From the NCBI GenBank assembly GCA_024236215.1, contig JACKKX010000004.1, forward strand, positions 62,001 through 126,000: DNA of 64,000 nucleotides. Direction: 5' to 3'. A program made the translations under genes and the position numbers. The notes below the pieces were generated by a model. The model did not search any database, was not told where the DNA came from, and saw only the letters and a list, made by a program, of their open reading frames with translations. The DNA comes from Novosphingobium sp. GTDB taxonomy: Bacteria; Pseudomonadota; Alphaproteobacteria; Sphingomonadales; Sphingomonadaceae. Below are positions 9,103-17,823 of this stretch, piece by piece; position 1 is the stretch's first letter; each line of letters opens with the position of its first letter.

Positions 9103-10596
9103 ATGGCAAAACCGCGCCAGGGCTGGGCCGGGCTGTTCAACATCAGCTTCGGCTTCTTCGGAATTCAGATCGGCTTCGCATTGCAAAATGCCAACATGAG
9201 CCGGGTGTTCCAGTCGCTTGGATCGAGCCTCGACGATCTTCCGGCCCTGTGGATTGCCGCTCCGCTGACGGGCCTGCTGGTTCAGCCGGTGATCGGCCAT
9301 CTCAGCGACCGGACCTGGCTTGGCCGGATGGGGCGACGGCGGCCCTATTTTCTGGCCGGCGCCGTACTCGCCGCGCTGGCGCTGGTCCTGATGCCGCTTT
9401 CCGGAGCGCTGCTCATGGCGGCCACCCTGCTGTGGATGCTCGATGCCAGCCTTAACGTATCGATGGAGCCGTTCCGCGCCTTTGTTGGTGACATGCTCGA
9501 CAAGGACCAGCACACCGCGGGCTATGCCGTTCAGACCGCCTTTATCGGCGCCGGGGCGGTGGCGGGATCGCTGTTCCCCTGGCTGCTCGACCATTTCGGC
9601 GTCGCCAATCAGGTCGTGGGTGGCGGGATTCCGGATACGGTGCGCTATTCGTTCTGGGCGGGGGGTATCGCGCTGTTCCTCGCGGTGCTGTGGACGGTGC
9701 TGACCACCCGCGAATATTCGCCGCAGGAACTGGCCGGTTATGGCGAGCAGGCAGTGCAGGATACGTCGGCCGATACTGCCGCTCTGGCGGCGCGTAGCAT
9801 GGTGGCGCCGCTGCGCTGGGTGGCGGCAGGGCTGCTGCTCGCCTTCTTCACCAGTGAGCGCGGCCTCGAAAAGGAGGTCTATCTGCTCGCGGCGCTGCTG
9901 TGCGGTTACGGTCTGGTCAGCCTGGCCGCGATCGCGCTGGCCCGGGCCGGGCGCCCGGCTTCGATGCTAACCAGCATCGTCGGCGATTTTTCCGGCATGC
10001 CCGAGATCATGAAACGCCTGGCGCTGGTGCAGTTCTTCAGCTGGTCTGCCCTGTTCATCATGTGGATCAACACCACCCCGGTGGTTGCCCAGGAGTTCTT
10101 CGCTTCACCCGATCCGGCGAGCGCCGGCTATCAGGACGGCGGCAATTGGGTAGGGGTGCTGTTTTCGGTCTACAATGGCGTTGCCGCGATCGCGGCGCTG
10201 GCGCTGCTGCCCTGGCTATCGCGGCGGCTGGGCAAGGCGCGCACCCATATGGTCTGTCTGCTTGCCGGTGCGGCGGGCTATGCCAGCTTCTTCCTCATCA
10301 CCGATCCGCAGTGGCTGCTGCTTAGCGAGGTGGGCATCGGCATCGCATGGGCCTCGATCCTGGCCATGCCCTATGCGATCCTTGCCAGCAGCCTGCCACA
10401 ATCCAAGCTTGGCATAACCATGGGCCTGTTCAACGTCTTCATCGTTGTGCCGCAACTACTGGTGGCGACTGCGATGGGTTCGATCATGAAAGCCTGGTTC
10501 CCGGGCGAGCCGATCTGGACCATGGCCTTTGCCGCAGGAACCTTGGTGATCGCCGCGCTGGCCATGCTGCGGGTTGAGGTACCGGGCGAGGCCTAG
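9103..10596 (+). CDS. MFS sugar transporter, maltose/sucrose type
   Basis: A 497-aa inner-membrane permease with about twelve hydrophobic segments. The motif SDRTWLGRMGRRRPYF (residues 68-83) matches the loop 2-3 signature of the sugar:cation symporters related to sucrose carriers and to Caulobacter MalY. In this locus it would carry the maltose or maltodextrin that the TonB receptor brings into the periplasm. The ATG at 9103 follows GGGGAAGGA. An operator-like site lies 62 bases upstream. The stop codon TAG at 10594-10596 is formed by a TA dinucleotide plus the first base of a MITE-like element. If that element were cleanly removed, the stop would still be TAG, so the protein is probably intact. 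Confidence 0.9.
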   Translation: MAKPRQGWAGLFNISFGFFGIQIGFALQNANMSRVFQSLGSSLDDLPALWIAAPLTGLLVQPVIGHLSDRTWLGRMGRRRPYFLAGAVLAALALVLMPLSGALLMAATLLWMLDASLNVSMEPFRAFVGDMLDKDQHTAGYAVQTAFIGAGAVAGSLFPWLLDHFGVANQVVGGGIPDTVRYSFWAGGIALFLAVLWTVLTTREYSPQELAGYGEQAVQDTSADTAALAARSMVAPLRWVAAGLLLAFFTSERGLEKEVYLLAALLCGYGLVSLAAIALARAGRPASMLTSIVGDFSGMPEIMKRLALVQFFSWSALFIMWINTTPVVAQEFFASPDPASAGYQDGGNWVGVLFSVYNGVAAIAALALLPWLSRRLGKARTHMVCLLAGAAGYASFFLITDPQWLLLSEVGIGIAWASILAMPYAILASSLPQSKLGITMGLFNVFIVVPQLLVATAMGSIMKAWFPGEPIWTMAFAAGTLVIAALAMLRVEVPGEA

Positions 10597-10864
10597 AGCC
10601 TGTTCTGGTTAGGTGGAAGCACCGTCATCGCGTCAGGAAGGCCGCTGGATAGGAGTGGCGTGTAGCAGGGGCTGGTTGCCCCTGCAAATCGACACGACGC
10701 AGCCAGCGGCCTTCCTGACGCGACCCCGCAGGGGCGGGCCATTTTTGGCCCATCGCAGCGTTGCTCGTCGGTCACTATGCGATGGCATGGCTCTCTCCTC
10801 GCGCCTCGCGCTGGGCCAAAAATGGCTCCGTGCCGGTGCATCCACCTAACCAGGACAGGCTCTA
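10594..10864. mobile_element. MITE-like palindromic element with 31-bp terminal inverted repeats
   Basis: The outer arms 10594-10624 and 10834-10864 are inverted copies with 29 of 31 bases identical. The element proper (10596-10862, 267 bp, ends GAGCC and GGCTC) is bounded by TA on both sides, as expected of a TA target duplication. Inside are a perfect 20-bp inverted repeat (10629-10648 with 10703-10722) that contains a 7-bp hairpin (10665-10671 with 10679-10685). A second pair (14 bp, 10738-10751 with 10813-10826) contains a 7-bp stem (10751-10757 with 10778-10784). No transposase is present. It lies between two convergent genes. Removing one copy plus one TA would leave those genes one base apart with both stops intact. 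It could be a non-autonomous derivative of an IS630- or IS5-type element. Confidence 0.75.
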
Positions 10865-10866
10865 GC

Positions 10867-13353
10867 CTACCACTTGAACCGCACCGTCGCTCCATAGGTG
10901 CGCGGCTGGTTGGTGTAGCCCGAGATCGAGCTTGGCTGGGCAACCGAATCGAACACGGTGATGATCGTACGGTCGTTCAGCAGGTTGCGCCCCCAGAGCG
11001 ACATTTCGAGCCCCCCCGCTAGGCCATAGGTGATCGAGGCGCCCAGATCGTCGGCATCGCGGCGGAACGGGCGCGCGGCATCGAAGGCGGGCTGGTAGCT
11101 CACGACATTGCCCGCTGCATCGCGCTGGATAAAGCCGGGCAGGCCATCGACCACCTGGGTCGCGCTTTCATAGTGAAAATCGCTGCGCAGCGTCAGGCGA
11201 TCGCCGTTGCCGAACTTGTGGCTCCACTGTGCCCCGAAGGTGGCGGAAAGCGAGGGGATCCCGGCGGGTCGCCTGCCGGTCAGATCGCCCAGCGGCGAAT
11301 TGGGAAAGCTGTCATATTTGGGATCGAGCACCACCAGCGAAAGGCTCAGCGTCAGATTGGCATGCGGGCGCACCTGTCCATCGAACTCGGCACCGCGGAT
11401 CGATTGGCGCCCGGCGTTGGCCAGGGCAAAACCGGTGCCGGTGAACACGTTCGACTGGAACCCGTCGATGGTCTGCTTGAACAGGGTCAAATTGGCGCTG
11501 GCAACGCCCCAGTCGCCCTTGATGCCCAGTTCCCAGACCTTGGCATCCTCCGGGCCGGCAAAGCGCGATCCGGTGGAGAGGTTCGGCACCAGGAGGCCCG
11601 CCGTACCCAGCGCCGCATAGTCCGCCGCGAGCGGACGGCTATCGCGCGAGAGGTTGAACGAGCTGGCCTTGAACCCGGTGGCATAGCTGAGATAGGCGCG
11701 CACCTTGGGCGAGAGATCGATCGCAAGCCGCGCGTTCCACGACCAGTCGCCATCGCGGGTCTTGCCGCTTTCCACCGCGTTGGGAAAGTTGAGGAATGGC
11801 GGCAGGAACTGAAACGGCCTCAGCGCCGAGGCGCCATAGTTCGACAGGACCAGTGCCGAGAAGGTATCGGTGCTGACGGTGTTGGAACTGACATCCTTGG
11901 CATCGCGGGTGTAGTTCCCGCCCAGCGTCACCGTCACCCCTGGCCGGACCTTGTAATCGACATTGCCGAACACCGACCAGGCAGCGTTGCTCATCGCGAA
12001 GCGATCGGTGAGCCCTTGCCCGGCGGCAAAGAAACGGCCGGTGTTCGATCCGTAGAGCGCGGTTTCAAGCGTGGTGATCCCGCCGACCGAAAGCAGATCG
12101 GCATAGGCACGGAACTGCGATCCATAGGTCAGCACATTCTCGCTGCTGACGTTTTCGTGGAAGTAGAATGCGCCCAGCATGGCGTTGAACACGTCGAGGA
12201 AACCCACCGAGGCGCGCAGTTCCTGGGTGAAGGTGGAAATGTCCGTATCGCCCCGGTTCTGCCCGATCAGGTTCGCGCTGGTGAAGTCCGAATCCTGATT
12301 GGTCAGGCTGTGGCTTTCGCGCCAGGCGGTGATCGAGGTGACCTTGAGCGGCCCCACCTGGTAATCGGCCTGGGCCGAGAGACCCCAGTTTTCGATCTTG
12401 TTGCTTGACGCAAGGTTCGACCAGGTAACGTCGGCAAAGGGCGTGGACGCCGCGTTGACGTGGCCTCCCAGCGCCTCGATCGCCGAGGTTGCGCTCGATC
12501 GGCGCAGGTTGACCACCGCGCAGCAATCCTCGTCGATCCGGTCATAGTCGGCGATCAGGCGGACCGAGAACACATCGCCGGGGGCGAATTTCAGCTGCCC
12601 GCGCGCGAACCAGCGATCGCGCTCGTTGGCTTTCTCGCCGGTGCCAAGATCGCGGACATAGCCATCGCGGCGGTTAATCCCGGCTGCAAGGCTCGCGGCG
12701 ATGTTCTTACTCACCGGCCCGGTAACATAGCCCTTGACCACCGTAGCGCCAAGATTGCCGTAACTGCCCTCGAGCGACCCATGAAAACGGAACGACGGCT
12801 CACGCGTGACGATCGAAATCACCCCGGCGCTGGCGTTCTTGCCGAACAGCGTCGATTGCGGCCCGCGCAGCACCTCGACCCGCAGCGCATCGGGCAGATC
12901 GCCGATCTGGGCAGCGGCGCGGCTGCGATAGACCCCGTCGACGAACACCCCCACCGAGGGCTCGATCCCGGCGTTGTTGGCCCCGTTGCCAAAACCGCGG
13001 ATGATGAAGTTGGTCTGGGCGGAGCTTTGCTGCTGCGTAACCCTGAGCGCAGGGACCAGCATTTGGAGATCCTTGAGGTCGCGCACCTGGGTGCGTTCAA
13101 GCGCCTCGCCGCTGGCAACCGAAACCGCAACCGGCACGTCCTTCAGCGTCTGCTCGCGCTTGGTTGCGGTGACCACGATCACCGCATCGTCATCGGCCGG
13201 GGTGAAATCGTCGGCCGGGGGCGCGGCTTCCTCCTCGGCTGCTGCCGCCTCCTCGTAGTATTCTTCTTCGGCAGGCGCGCTTTCCTGAGCCTGCGCTGCG
13301 GCTGGCAGGGCAATCGAAACGAGCAGGGCGGCGCGCAAATGCTTGGTCATCAT
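10867..13353 (-). CDS. TonB-dependent receptor, second of the locus
   Basis: Outer-membrane receptor of 828 aa. A signal peptide (cleavage near AQA, about residue 23) is followed by an unusually acidic stretch at residues 27-57 rich in Glu, Asp, Ala and Pro. The TonB box VIVVTATKREQTL comes next, then the plug domain with FIIRGFGNG and EVLRGPQSTLFGKNASAG. It ends in RFKW with an aromatic terminus. This is a different subfamily from the receptor at 5077 and resembles the large general receptor group of sphingomonads, whose members take siderophores, polyphenols or sugars. The substrate cannot be assigned from sequence. It converges with the sugar transporter across the MITE-like element and diverges from typA. 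No copy of the LacI operator motif was seen upstream. ATG codons at 13353 and 13350 are both possible starts. Confidence 0.9.
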   Translation of the reverse strand: MMTKHLRAALLVSIALPAAAQAQESAPAEEEYYEEAAAAEEEAAPPADDFTPADDDAVIVVTATKREQTLKDVPVAVSVASGEALERTQVRDLKDLQMLVPALRVTQQQSSAQTNFIIRGFGNGANNAGIEPSVGVFVDGVYRSRAAAQIGDLPDALRVEVLRGPQSTLFGKNASAGVISIVTREPSFRFHGSLEGSYGNLGATVVKGYVTGPVSKNIAASLAAGINRRDGYVRDLGTGEKANERDRWFARGQLKFAPGDVFSVRLIADYDRIDEDCCAVVNLRRSSATSAIEALGGHVNAASTPFADVTWSNLASSNKIENWGLSAQADYQVGPLKVTSITAWRESHSLTNQDSDFTSANLIGQNRGDTDISTFTQELRASVGFLDVFNAMLGAFYFHENVSSENVLTYGSQFRAYADLLSVGGITTLETALYGSNTGRFFAAGQGLTDRFAMSNAAWSVFGNVDYKVRPGVTVTLGGNYTRDAKDVSSNTVSTDTFSALVLSNYGASALRPFQFLPPFLNFPNAVESGKTRDGDWSWNARLAIDLSPKVRAYLSYATGFKASSFNLSRDSRPLAADYAALGTAGLLVPNLSTGSRFAGPEDAKVWELGIKGDWGVASANLTLFKQTIDGFQSNVFTGTGFALANAGRQSIRGAEFDGQVRPHANLTLSLSLVVLDPKYDSFPNSPLGDLTGRRPAGIPSLSATFGAQWSHKFGNGDRLTLRSDFHYESATQVVDGLPGFIQRDAAGNVVSYQPAFDAARPFRRDADDLGASITYGLAGGLEMSLWGRNLLNDRTIITVFDSVAQPSSISGYTNQPRTYGATVRFKW

Positions 13354-13517
13354 GGGCGCCGCCTATAGTGGCAAGACCCGCGCTCGCCAATCCACCTGGC
13401 GCGCTGCTTGCTACGCCGCATGCTGCGCCGCTTGCTCCTGGACCTCGCTTGGGCTAGGGGCGCGCCAATATTGCGGCGCAGCAAGTGCCGCCCCTCCCGC
13501 ATTTCAGGAATTTGACG

Positions 13518-15350
13518 ATGTCCGCCCCGCTTCCCCTGCGCAATATCGCGATCATTGCGCACGTTGACCACGGCAAGACCACCCTGGTCGACCAGCTGTT
13601 CCGCCAATCCGGCACCTTCCGCGACAACCAGCGCGTTGAAGAGCGCGCGATGGATTCGAACGATCTGGAAAAGGAACGCGGGATCACCATTCTGGCCAAG
13701 TGCACCTCGGTCGAATGGAACGGCACGCGGATCAACATCGTCGACACCCCCGGCCACGCCGACTTCGGCGGCGAGGTGGAGCGCATCCTGTCCATGGTCG
13801 ACGGCGTGATCCTGCTGGTCGACAGCTCCGAAGGCGCGATGCCGCAGACCAAGTTCGTCACCGGCAAGGCGCTGGCGCTGGGTCTGCGCCCGATCGTGGT
13901 GGTAAACAAGATCGACCGCCCGGACGAACGCATCCAGGAAGTGCTGGACGAAGTGTTCGACCTGTTCGTCAGCCTCGACGCGACCGATGAACAGTGCGAT
14001 TTCCCCGTGCTCTACGCCTCGGGCCGCAACGGATATGCCAACGAAGACCCCTCCTTGCGCGAAGGCACGCTGACCCCGCTGTTCGAGAAGATCGTCAATC
14101 ACGTCCCCGCCCCGGCGGCGGATGTCGACGGGCCGTTCAAGTTCCTGGTCACGCTGCTCGATCGCGACAACTTCCTGGGCCGGATCCTGACCGGCAAGGT
14201 CCAGTCGGGGACGATCAAGGTCAACTCGGCAATCCACGCGCTCGACCGTGACGGCAAGGTGGTCGAAACCGGCCGCGCCAGCAAGCTGATGGCCTTCCGC
14301 GGGCTGGAACGCGTGCCGGTGGACGAAGCCCGCGCCGGGGACATCATTTCGATCGCCGGGTTGACCGATGCGACCGTGGCCAACACCATCGCCGATCCTG
14401 CGGTGACCGAGCCGCTCCATGCCCAGCCGATCGACCCGCCGACGCTGTCGATGCGTTTCGCGGTGAATGACAGCCCGATGGCCGGGCGCGAGGGCACCAA
14501 GGTGACCAGCCGCATGATCCGCGACCGGCTGGAGCGCGAAGCCGAAAGCAACGTGGCGATCAGGGTTACCGAAAGCGCCGACAAGGACAGCTTCGAAGTG
14601 GCCGGGCGCGGCGAACTGCAGCTGGGCGTGCTGATCGAAACGATGCGCCGCGAAGGCTTCGAACTCGGCATCAGCCGCCCGCGCGTACTGTACCGCACCG
14701 ATGAGAACGGCCAGCGCACCGAACCTTACGAACAGGTCGTGATCGACGTGGACGACGAACACTCGGGCACCGTCATCGACAAGATGGCGCTGCGCAAGGC
14801 CGAGATGACCGACATGCGCCCCAGCGGCGGCGGCAAGACCCGCATCACTTTCAGCGCCCCGTCGCGCGGCCTGATCGGCTATCACGGCGAATTCCTGTCC
14901 GACACGCGCGGCACCGGGATCATGAACCGCCTGTTCGAAAAGTACGGCCCCTACAAGGGCGCGATCGACGGCCGCCCCAACGGCGTGCTGATCTCCAACT
15001 GCGCGGGCGAGGCGGTGGGCTATGCGCTCAACAGCCTGGAAGAACGCGGGATCCTGTTCGTGCGTCCGCAAGACAAGATCTACGAAGGCATGATCATCGG
15101 CGAAAACGCCAAGCCCGACGATCTTGAAGTCAACCCGATGAAGAGCAAGCAGCTCACCAACTTCCGCTCGACCGGCAAGGACGACGCGATCCGTCTGACC
15201 CCGCCCAAGATCATGACGCTGGAACAGGCCATCGCCTATATCGACGATGACGAGATGGTCGAGGTGACGCCGAAGAGCATTCGTCTGCGCAAGGCGATTC
15301 TCGATCCGCATGAACGCAAGAAGGCCGGGCGCAAGAAGGAAGCCGCCTGA
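13518..15350 (+). CDS. typA: Ribosome-associated GTPase TypA/BipA
   Basis: Translational GTPase of 610 aa, the usual family length, involved in ribosome assembly and stress adaptation. Near the N-terminus are the P-loop AHVDHGKTT (14-22), then DTPGHADF and NKIDRP for guanine recognition. The elongation-factor-like domains and the TypA-specific C-terminal domain follow ([19 protein letters not shown] is characteristic). The start at 13518 is preceded by AGGA at a good distance. An upstream in-frame start at 13485 would add 11 unconserved residues. It is divergent from the second TonB receptor, with 164 bases between them for both promoters. Confidence 0.97.
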   Translation: MSAPLPLRNIAIIAHVDHGKTTLVDQLFRQSGTFRDNQRVEERAMDSNDLEKERGITILAKCTSVEWNGTRINIVDTPGHADFGGEVERILSMVDGVILLVDSSEGAMPQTKFVTGKALALGLRPIVVVNKIDRPDERIQEVLDEVFDLFVSLDATDEQCDFPVLYASGRNGYANEDPSLREGTLTPLFEKIVNHVPAPAADVDGPFKFLVTLLDRDNFLGRILTGKVQSGTIKVNSAIHALDRDGKVVETGRASKLMAFRGLERVPVDEARAGDIISIAGLTDATVANTIADPAVTEPLHAQPIDPPTLSMRFAVNDSPMAGREGTKVTSRMIRDRLEREAESNVAIRVTESADKDSFEVAGRGELQLGVLIETMRREGFELGISRPRVLYRTDENGQRTEPYEQVVIDVDDEHSGTVIDKMALRKAEMTDMRPSGGGKTRITFSAPSRGLIGYHGEFLSDTRGTGIMNRLFEKYGPYKGAIDGRPNGVLISNCAGEAVGYALNSLEERGILFVRPQDKIYEGMIIGENAKPDDLEVNPMKSKQLTNFRSTGKDDAIRLTPPKIMTLEQAIAYIDDDEMVEVTPKSIRLRKAILDPHERKKAGRKKEAA

Positions 15351-15409
15351 TCCCGGCCGGGCAAGGCCGCGACTCGCGCTTTGCCCGCCAATCGGTTAGA
15401 GCGCTGCCG

Positions 15410-16573
15410 ATGGACACCGCCGATCTCAGGATCGCCCTCGTCACGGGCAATTACAACTATGTGCTCGACGGGGCGAACCGCGCGCTCAACCGGCTGGTCG
15501 AATACTTGCTGCGCCAGGGCGCGGCGGTGCGGGTCTATTCCCCGACCGTGGCCCAGCCCGCGTTCGAGCCGCAGGGCGATCTGGTCTCGGTGCCTTCGTT
15601 TTCGATCCCCGGTCGGCCCGAATACCGCTTTCCGCTGGCGCTCAGCCCCCGGGTGCGGCGCGATCTGGCCGAATTCGCGCCCAACGTGGTCCATGTCGCC
15701 TCTCCTGATGTGGTGGCCCACCGCGCGGTCAGCTGGGCGCGGCGGCGCGGGTTGCCGGTGCTGTCCTCGGTCCATACCCGCTTCGAGACCTATCTTCAGT
15801 ATTACAACCTCGCCTGGTTCGAGCCGGTGATGGTTGCGATGCTGCGCCGTTTCTACCGCCGCTGCGATGCGCTGGTGGTGCCATCGGAAAGCTTCGCCCA
15901 GGTGCTGCGCGAACAGCGGATGAACTACGATATCGACATCTGGTCGCGCGGGGTCGATCGCGAGCTGTTCAGTCCCGCCCGGCGCAGCCTCGAATGGCGC
16001 CGCAGCCTGGGCATTGCCGACGACGAAGTCGTGGTCGGGTTCCACAGCCGCCTGGTGATGGAAAAGGGGCTCGACGTCTTTGCCGATACGATCGATGCGC
16101 TACGCCGGCGCGGGGTTGCGCACCGGGTGCTGATCGTGGGCGAAGGTCCGGCCAGACCGTGGTTCGAGGCGCGGCTGCCCCAGGCGGTGTTCACGGGCTT
16201 TCAGGGCGGCGCCGAGCTGGGCCGGGCGGTCGCCTCGATGGACCTGCTGTTCTTTCCTTCAACCACCGAGGCATTTGGCAACGTTAGCCTTGAGGCGATG
16301 GCCTGCGGTCTGCCGGTCGTTGCCGCGGCGGCAACCGGAAGCCAGAATCTCGTCGATGACGGCGTGTCGGGCCGCCTGATCCAGCCCGGAGCGGTCCACC
16401 AGTTTGCCGAGGCGCTGCGCGGATATGCCGCCGACGTCGATCTGCGCGCGCGCCACGGTGCCGCTGGCGAGCTGCGCAGCCGCGAGTTTTCATGGGACCA
16501 GATCAACCAGGTGGTCGCCGATACCTATATCCGGCTGATCCGGCAAAAGGCAGCGGCGACACCCCGGGTCTGA
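15410..16573 (+). CDS. GT4 family glycosyltransferase
   Basis: A 387-aa retaining glycosyltransferase of family GT4. The N-terminal half has the Rossmann start RIALVTGNYNYVLDGANR and SSVHTRFETYLQYYNL, as in the SQD2/mannosyltransferase-like subgroup that modifies diacylglycerol or similar lipids. The C-terminal half holds the nucleotide-sugar site with FHSRLVMEKGLDVF and the E-x7-E motif EAFGNVSLE followed by AMACGLPVVA. It is probably a peripheral membrane enzyme making a glycolipid. The sugar and acceptor cannot be decided, and glycosphingolipid synthesis is one possibility in sphingomonads. It stands 59 bases after typA and its TGA abuts the next convergent gene's stop with no spacer (TGATCA). 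Confidence 0.85.
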   Translation: MDTADLRIALVTGNYNYVLDGANRALNRLVEYLLRQGAAVRVYSPTVAQPAFEPQGDLVSVPSFSIPGRPEYRFPLALSPRVRRDLAEFAPNVVHVASPDVVAHRAVSWARRRGLPVLSSVHTRFETYLQYYNLAWFEPVMVAMLRRFYRRCDALVVPSESFAQVLREQRMNYDIDIWSRGVDRELFSPARRSLEWRRSLGIADDEVVVGFHSRLVMEKGLDVFADTIDALRRRGVAHRVLIVGEGPARPWFEARLPQAVFTGFQGGAELGRAVASMDLLFFPSTTEAFGNVSLEAMACGLPVVAAAATGSQNLVDDGVSGRLIQPGAVHQFAEALRGYAADVDLRARHGAAGELRSREFSWDQINQVVADTYIRLIRQKAAATPRV

Positions 16574-17020
16574 TCAGCGCAAGGTGCCCTTGGCTGCCTC
16601 GCGGGTGGAAAATCGCCAAAGGAACACGATCACCGCAAGAACCACGAAGGGCATGATCTTGCCCGCAGTAGTATCGAGCGAGGGCGGAACCGGGTTCATC
16701 CACTGCCCGGTAAAGCTGACCACCGCGCCGACCAGTGAAACCAGGAACGCGCTCGCCGCGTGGCGCGAGCGCATCAGCAGCAGCACCGAACCCGCAACCG
16801 AGCCCCAGATTCCCAGCCCGTAACCAACCTGCGCCCACAGAGGGAACCGGTCCATCCAGGCGGTGATTTCCGTCACATCGCCCATTTGCGACAGATATTC
16901 GACATTGCGGGTGCGGCTCATCCAGTAGTCGAAACCGCCAAAGCTGTTCCATACCAGCGAAAGCACGGCCACGACCCAATAGCTGACCGGCGCCTTGGCG
17001 CCGCCACTTGCCTTGTCCAT
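16574..17020 (-). CDS. Small four-helix membrane protein, unknown function
   Basis: A 148-aa protein with four hydrophobic segments (around SYWVVAVLSLVWNSFGG, WAQVGYGLGIWGSVAGSV, AFLVSLVGAVVSFTG and IMPFVVLAVIVFLW). The start at 17020 has an excellent AGGAGG five bases upstream; the longer frame from 17077 lacks one. I do not recognise a catalytic motif. Similar small proteins are common in sphingomonads without assigned function. It is convergent with the glycosyltransferase and upstream of nothing else on its strand. It may be an inner-membrane accessory protein, but this is a guess. Confidence 0.75.
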   Translation of the reverse strand: MDKASGGAKAPVSYWVVAVLSLVWNSFGGFDYWMSRTRNVEYLSQMGDVTEITAWMDRFPLWAQVGYGLGIWGSVAGSVLLLMRSRHAASAFLVSLVGAVVSFTGQWMNPVPPSLDTTAGKIMPFVVLAVIVFLWRFSTREAAKGTLR

Positions 17021-17113
17021 CTCCCCCTCCTGTATTTTCGTTTCAGGATGGGGAAAGATTAGCACGCAATCCGGCACGGCCCAAGCGCAATGCCCAGGCC
17101 GTGCCGCAGCGGG

Positions 17114-17725
17114 TCAGAGCCGTTCGATCTTGCGGGCGGCTTCATCGAGGATTTCGGCGATCCGGTGCACGGTATCGCGATCGAAATCCCCGTCGGCCGC
17201 CCGGTCGCGCAGCGCGGCAAACAGGTTGCCCACGGCGCGGCGGATCGGCGGGGCGCGGTGGCGTTCCTCGTCCTCGGCCAGTGCCTTGAGCCGGTCGATC
17301 AGCGACTGGAATTCCTCGCTGCGCTCGTCAAGTTCGGTGCGCCCGGTGTCGGTTGCGGCATAGGCCTTGCGCGAACCGTCGCCCGCAGCCTCTTCGATCG
17401 CGCCTTCGTCGGCGAGCAGGTTGAGCGTGGGATAGAGCACCCCGGGGCTGGGCGAATAGTTACCGCCGCTCAGCTCCTCGATCGCCTTGATCAGCTCATA
17501 GCCGTGGCGCGGCGTCTCGGCGATCAGTGCCAGCAGCACCAGTCGCAGCTCGCCGCCCGCGAAGACCCTTCCGCGCCCGCCGGGGCCGCGCCCCCGCCGC
17601 CGCGGGCCGCCCCAATCGCCGTCTTCATCGCTGAACGCGCGGCCCCAGCCGCGCCGCGCGCCAAACAGCATGGCCATTGCCGGCCAGTCGACCCGGCCGC
17701 GATGGCCCCATCGGTGTGCTCTCAT
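17114..17725 (-). CDS. PadR-family transcriptional regulator
   Basis: A 203-aa regulator with an Arg/Gly-rich N-terminal extension. The PadR winged-helix domain follows: GELRLVLLALIAETPRHGYELIKAIEE, then SPSPGVLYPTLNLLADEGAIEE, the diagnostic family core. The C-terminal part is a charged helical dimerisation region. The chosen ATG at 17725 has AAGGA eight bases upstream. An ATG at 17743 lacks a ribosome binding site and lies closer to the operator. A perfect 14-bp palindrome 27 bases upstream (17752-17765) suggests autoregulation. The gene is divergent from rarA. The ligand and other targets are unknown. Confidence 0.9.
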   Translation of the reverse strand: MRAHRWGHRGRVDWPAMAMLFGARRGWGRAFSDEDGDWGGPRRRGRGPGGRGRVFAGGELRLVLLALIAETPRHGYELIKAIEELSGGNYSPSPGVLYPTLNLLADEGAIEEAAGDGSRKAYAATDTGRTELDERSEEFQSLIDRLKALAEDEERHRAPPIRRAVGNLFAALRDRAADGDFDRDTVHRIAEILDEAARKIERL

Positions 17726-17751
17726 ATGTCTTGTTCCTTTCATGATGTGTC

Positions 17752-17765
17752 TAAGATATATCTTA
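17752..17765. promoter_or_regulatory. Perfect palindrome, probable PadR operator
   Basis: TAAGATATATCTTA is fully self-complementary and stands out in a GC-rich background. It lies just upstream of padR and 59 bases before rarA. PadR proteins bind such AT-rich palindromes and usually repress their own gene, so this is the likely autoregulatory site. It could also affect rarA. Confidence 0.6.
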
Positions 17766-17823
17766 TAACGCTATCGTCAAGCCCCGTGCAAATGCGCTGA
17801 CAAGGCCCTAAGCTGGCCGGGCA

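Noticed and set aside
10633-10845. 70-codon minus-strand frame inside the MITE-like element
   Set aside because: It is made of the inverted repeat itself and lacks a start signal. Similar hypothetical proteins may be annotated wherever this repeat occurs, but I regard them as spurious.
1-13353. Whole sugar locus as a horizontally acquired island
   Set aside because: Base composition and codon use look like the neighbours, and there is no integrase, tRNA or flanking direct repeat.
13350-15311. A 653-codon open frame antisense to typA
   Set aside because: It mirrors the codon bias of typA, gives low-complexity His/Gln/Ala-rich sequence without a domain, and has no ribosome binding site. It is a shadow of GC-rich coding DNA.
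15358-15387. CGGGCAA/TTGCCCG stem after typA as a terminator
   Set aside because: The stem is only 7 pairs with a 16-base loop and no T-tract, too weak to annotate in such GC-rich DNA.
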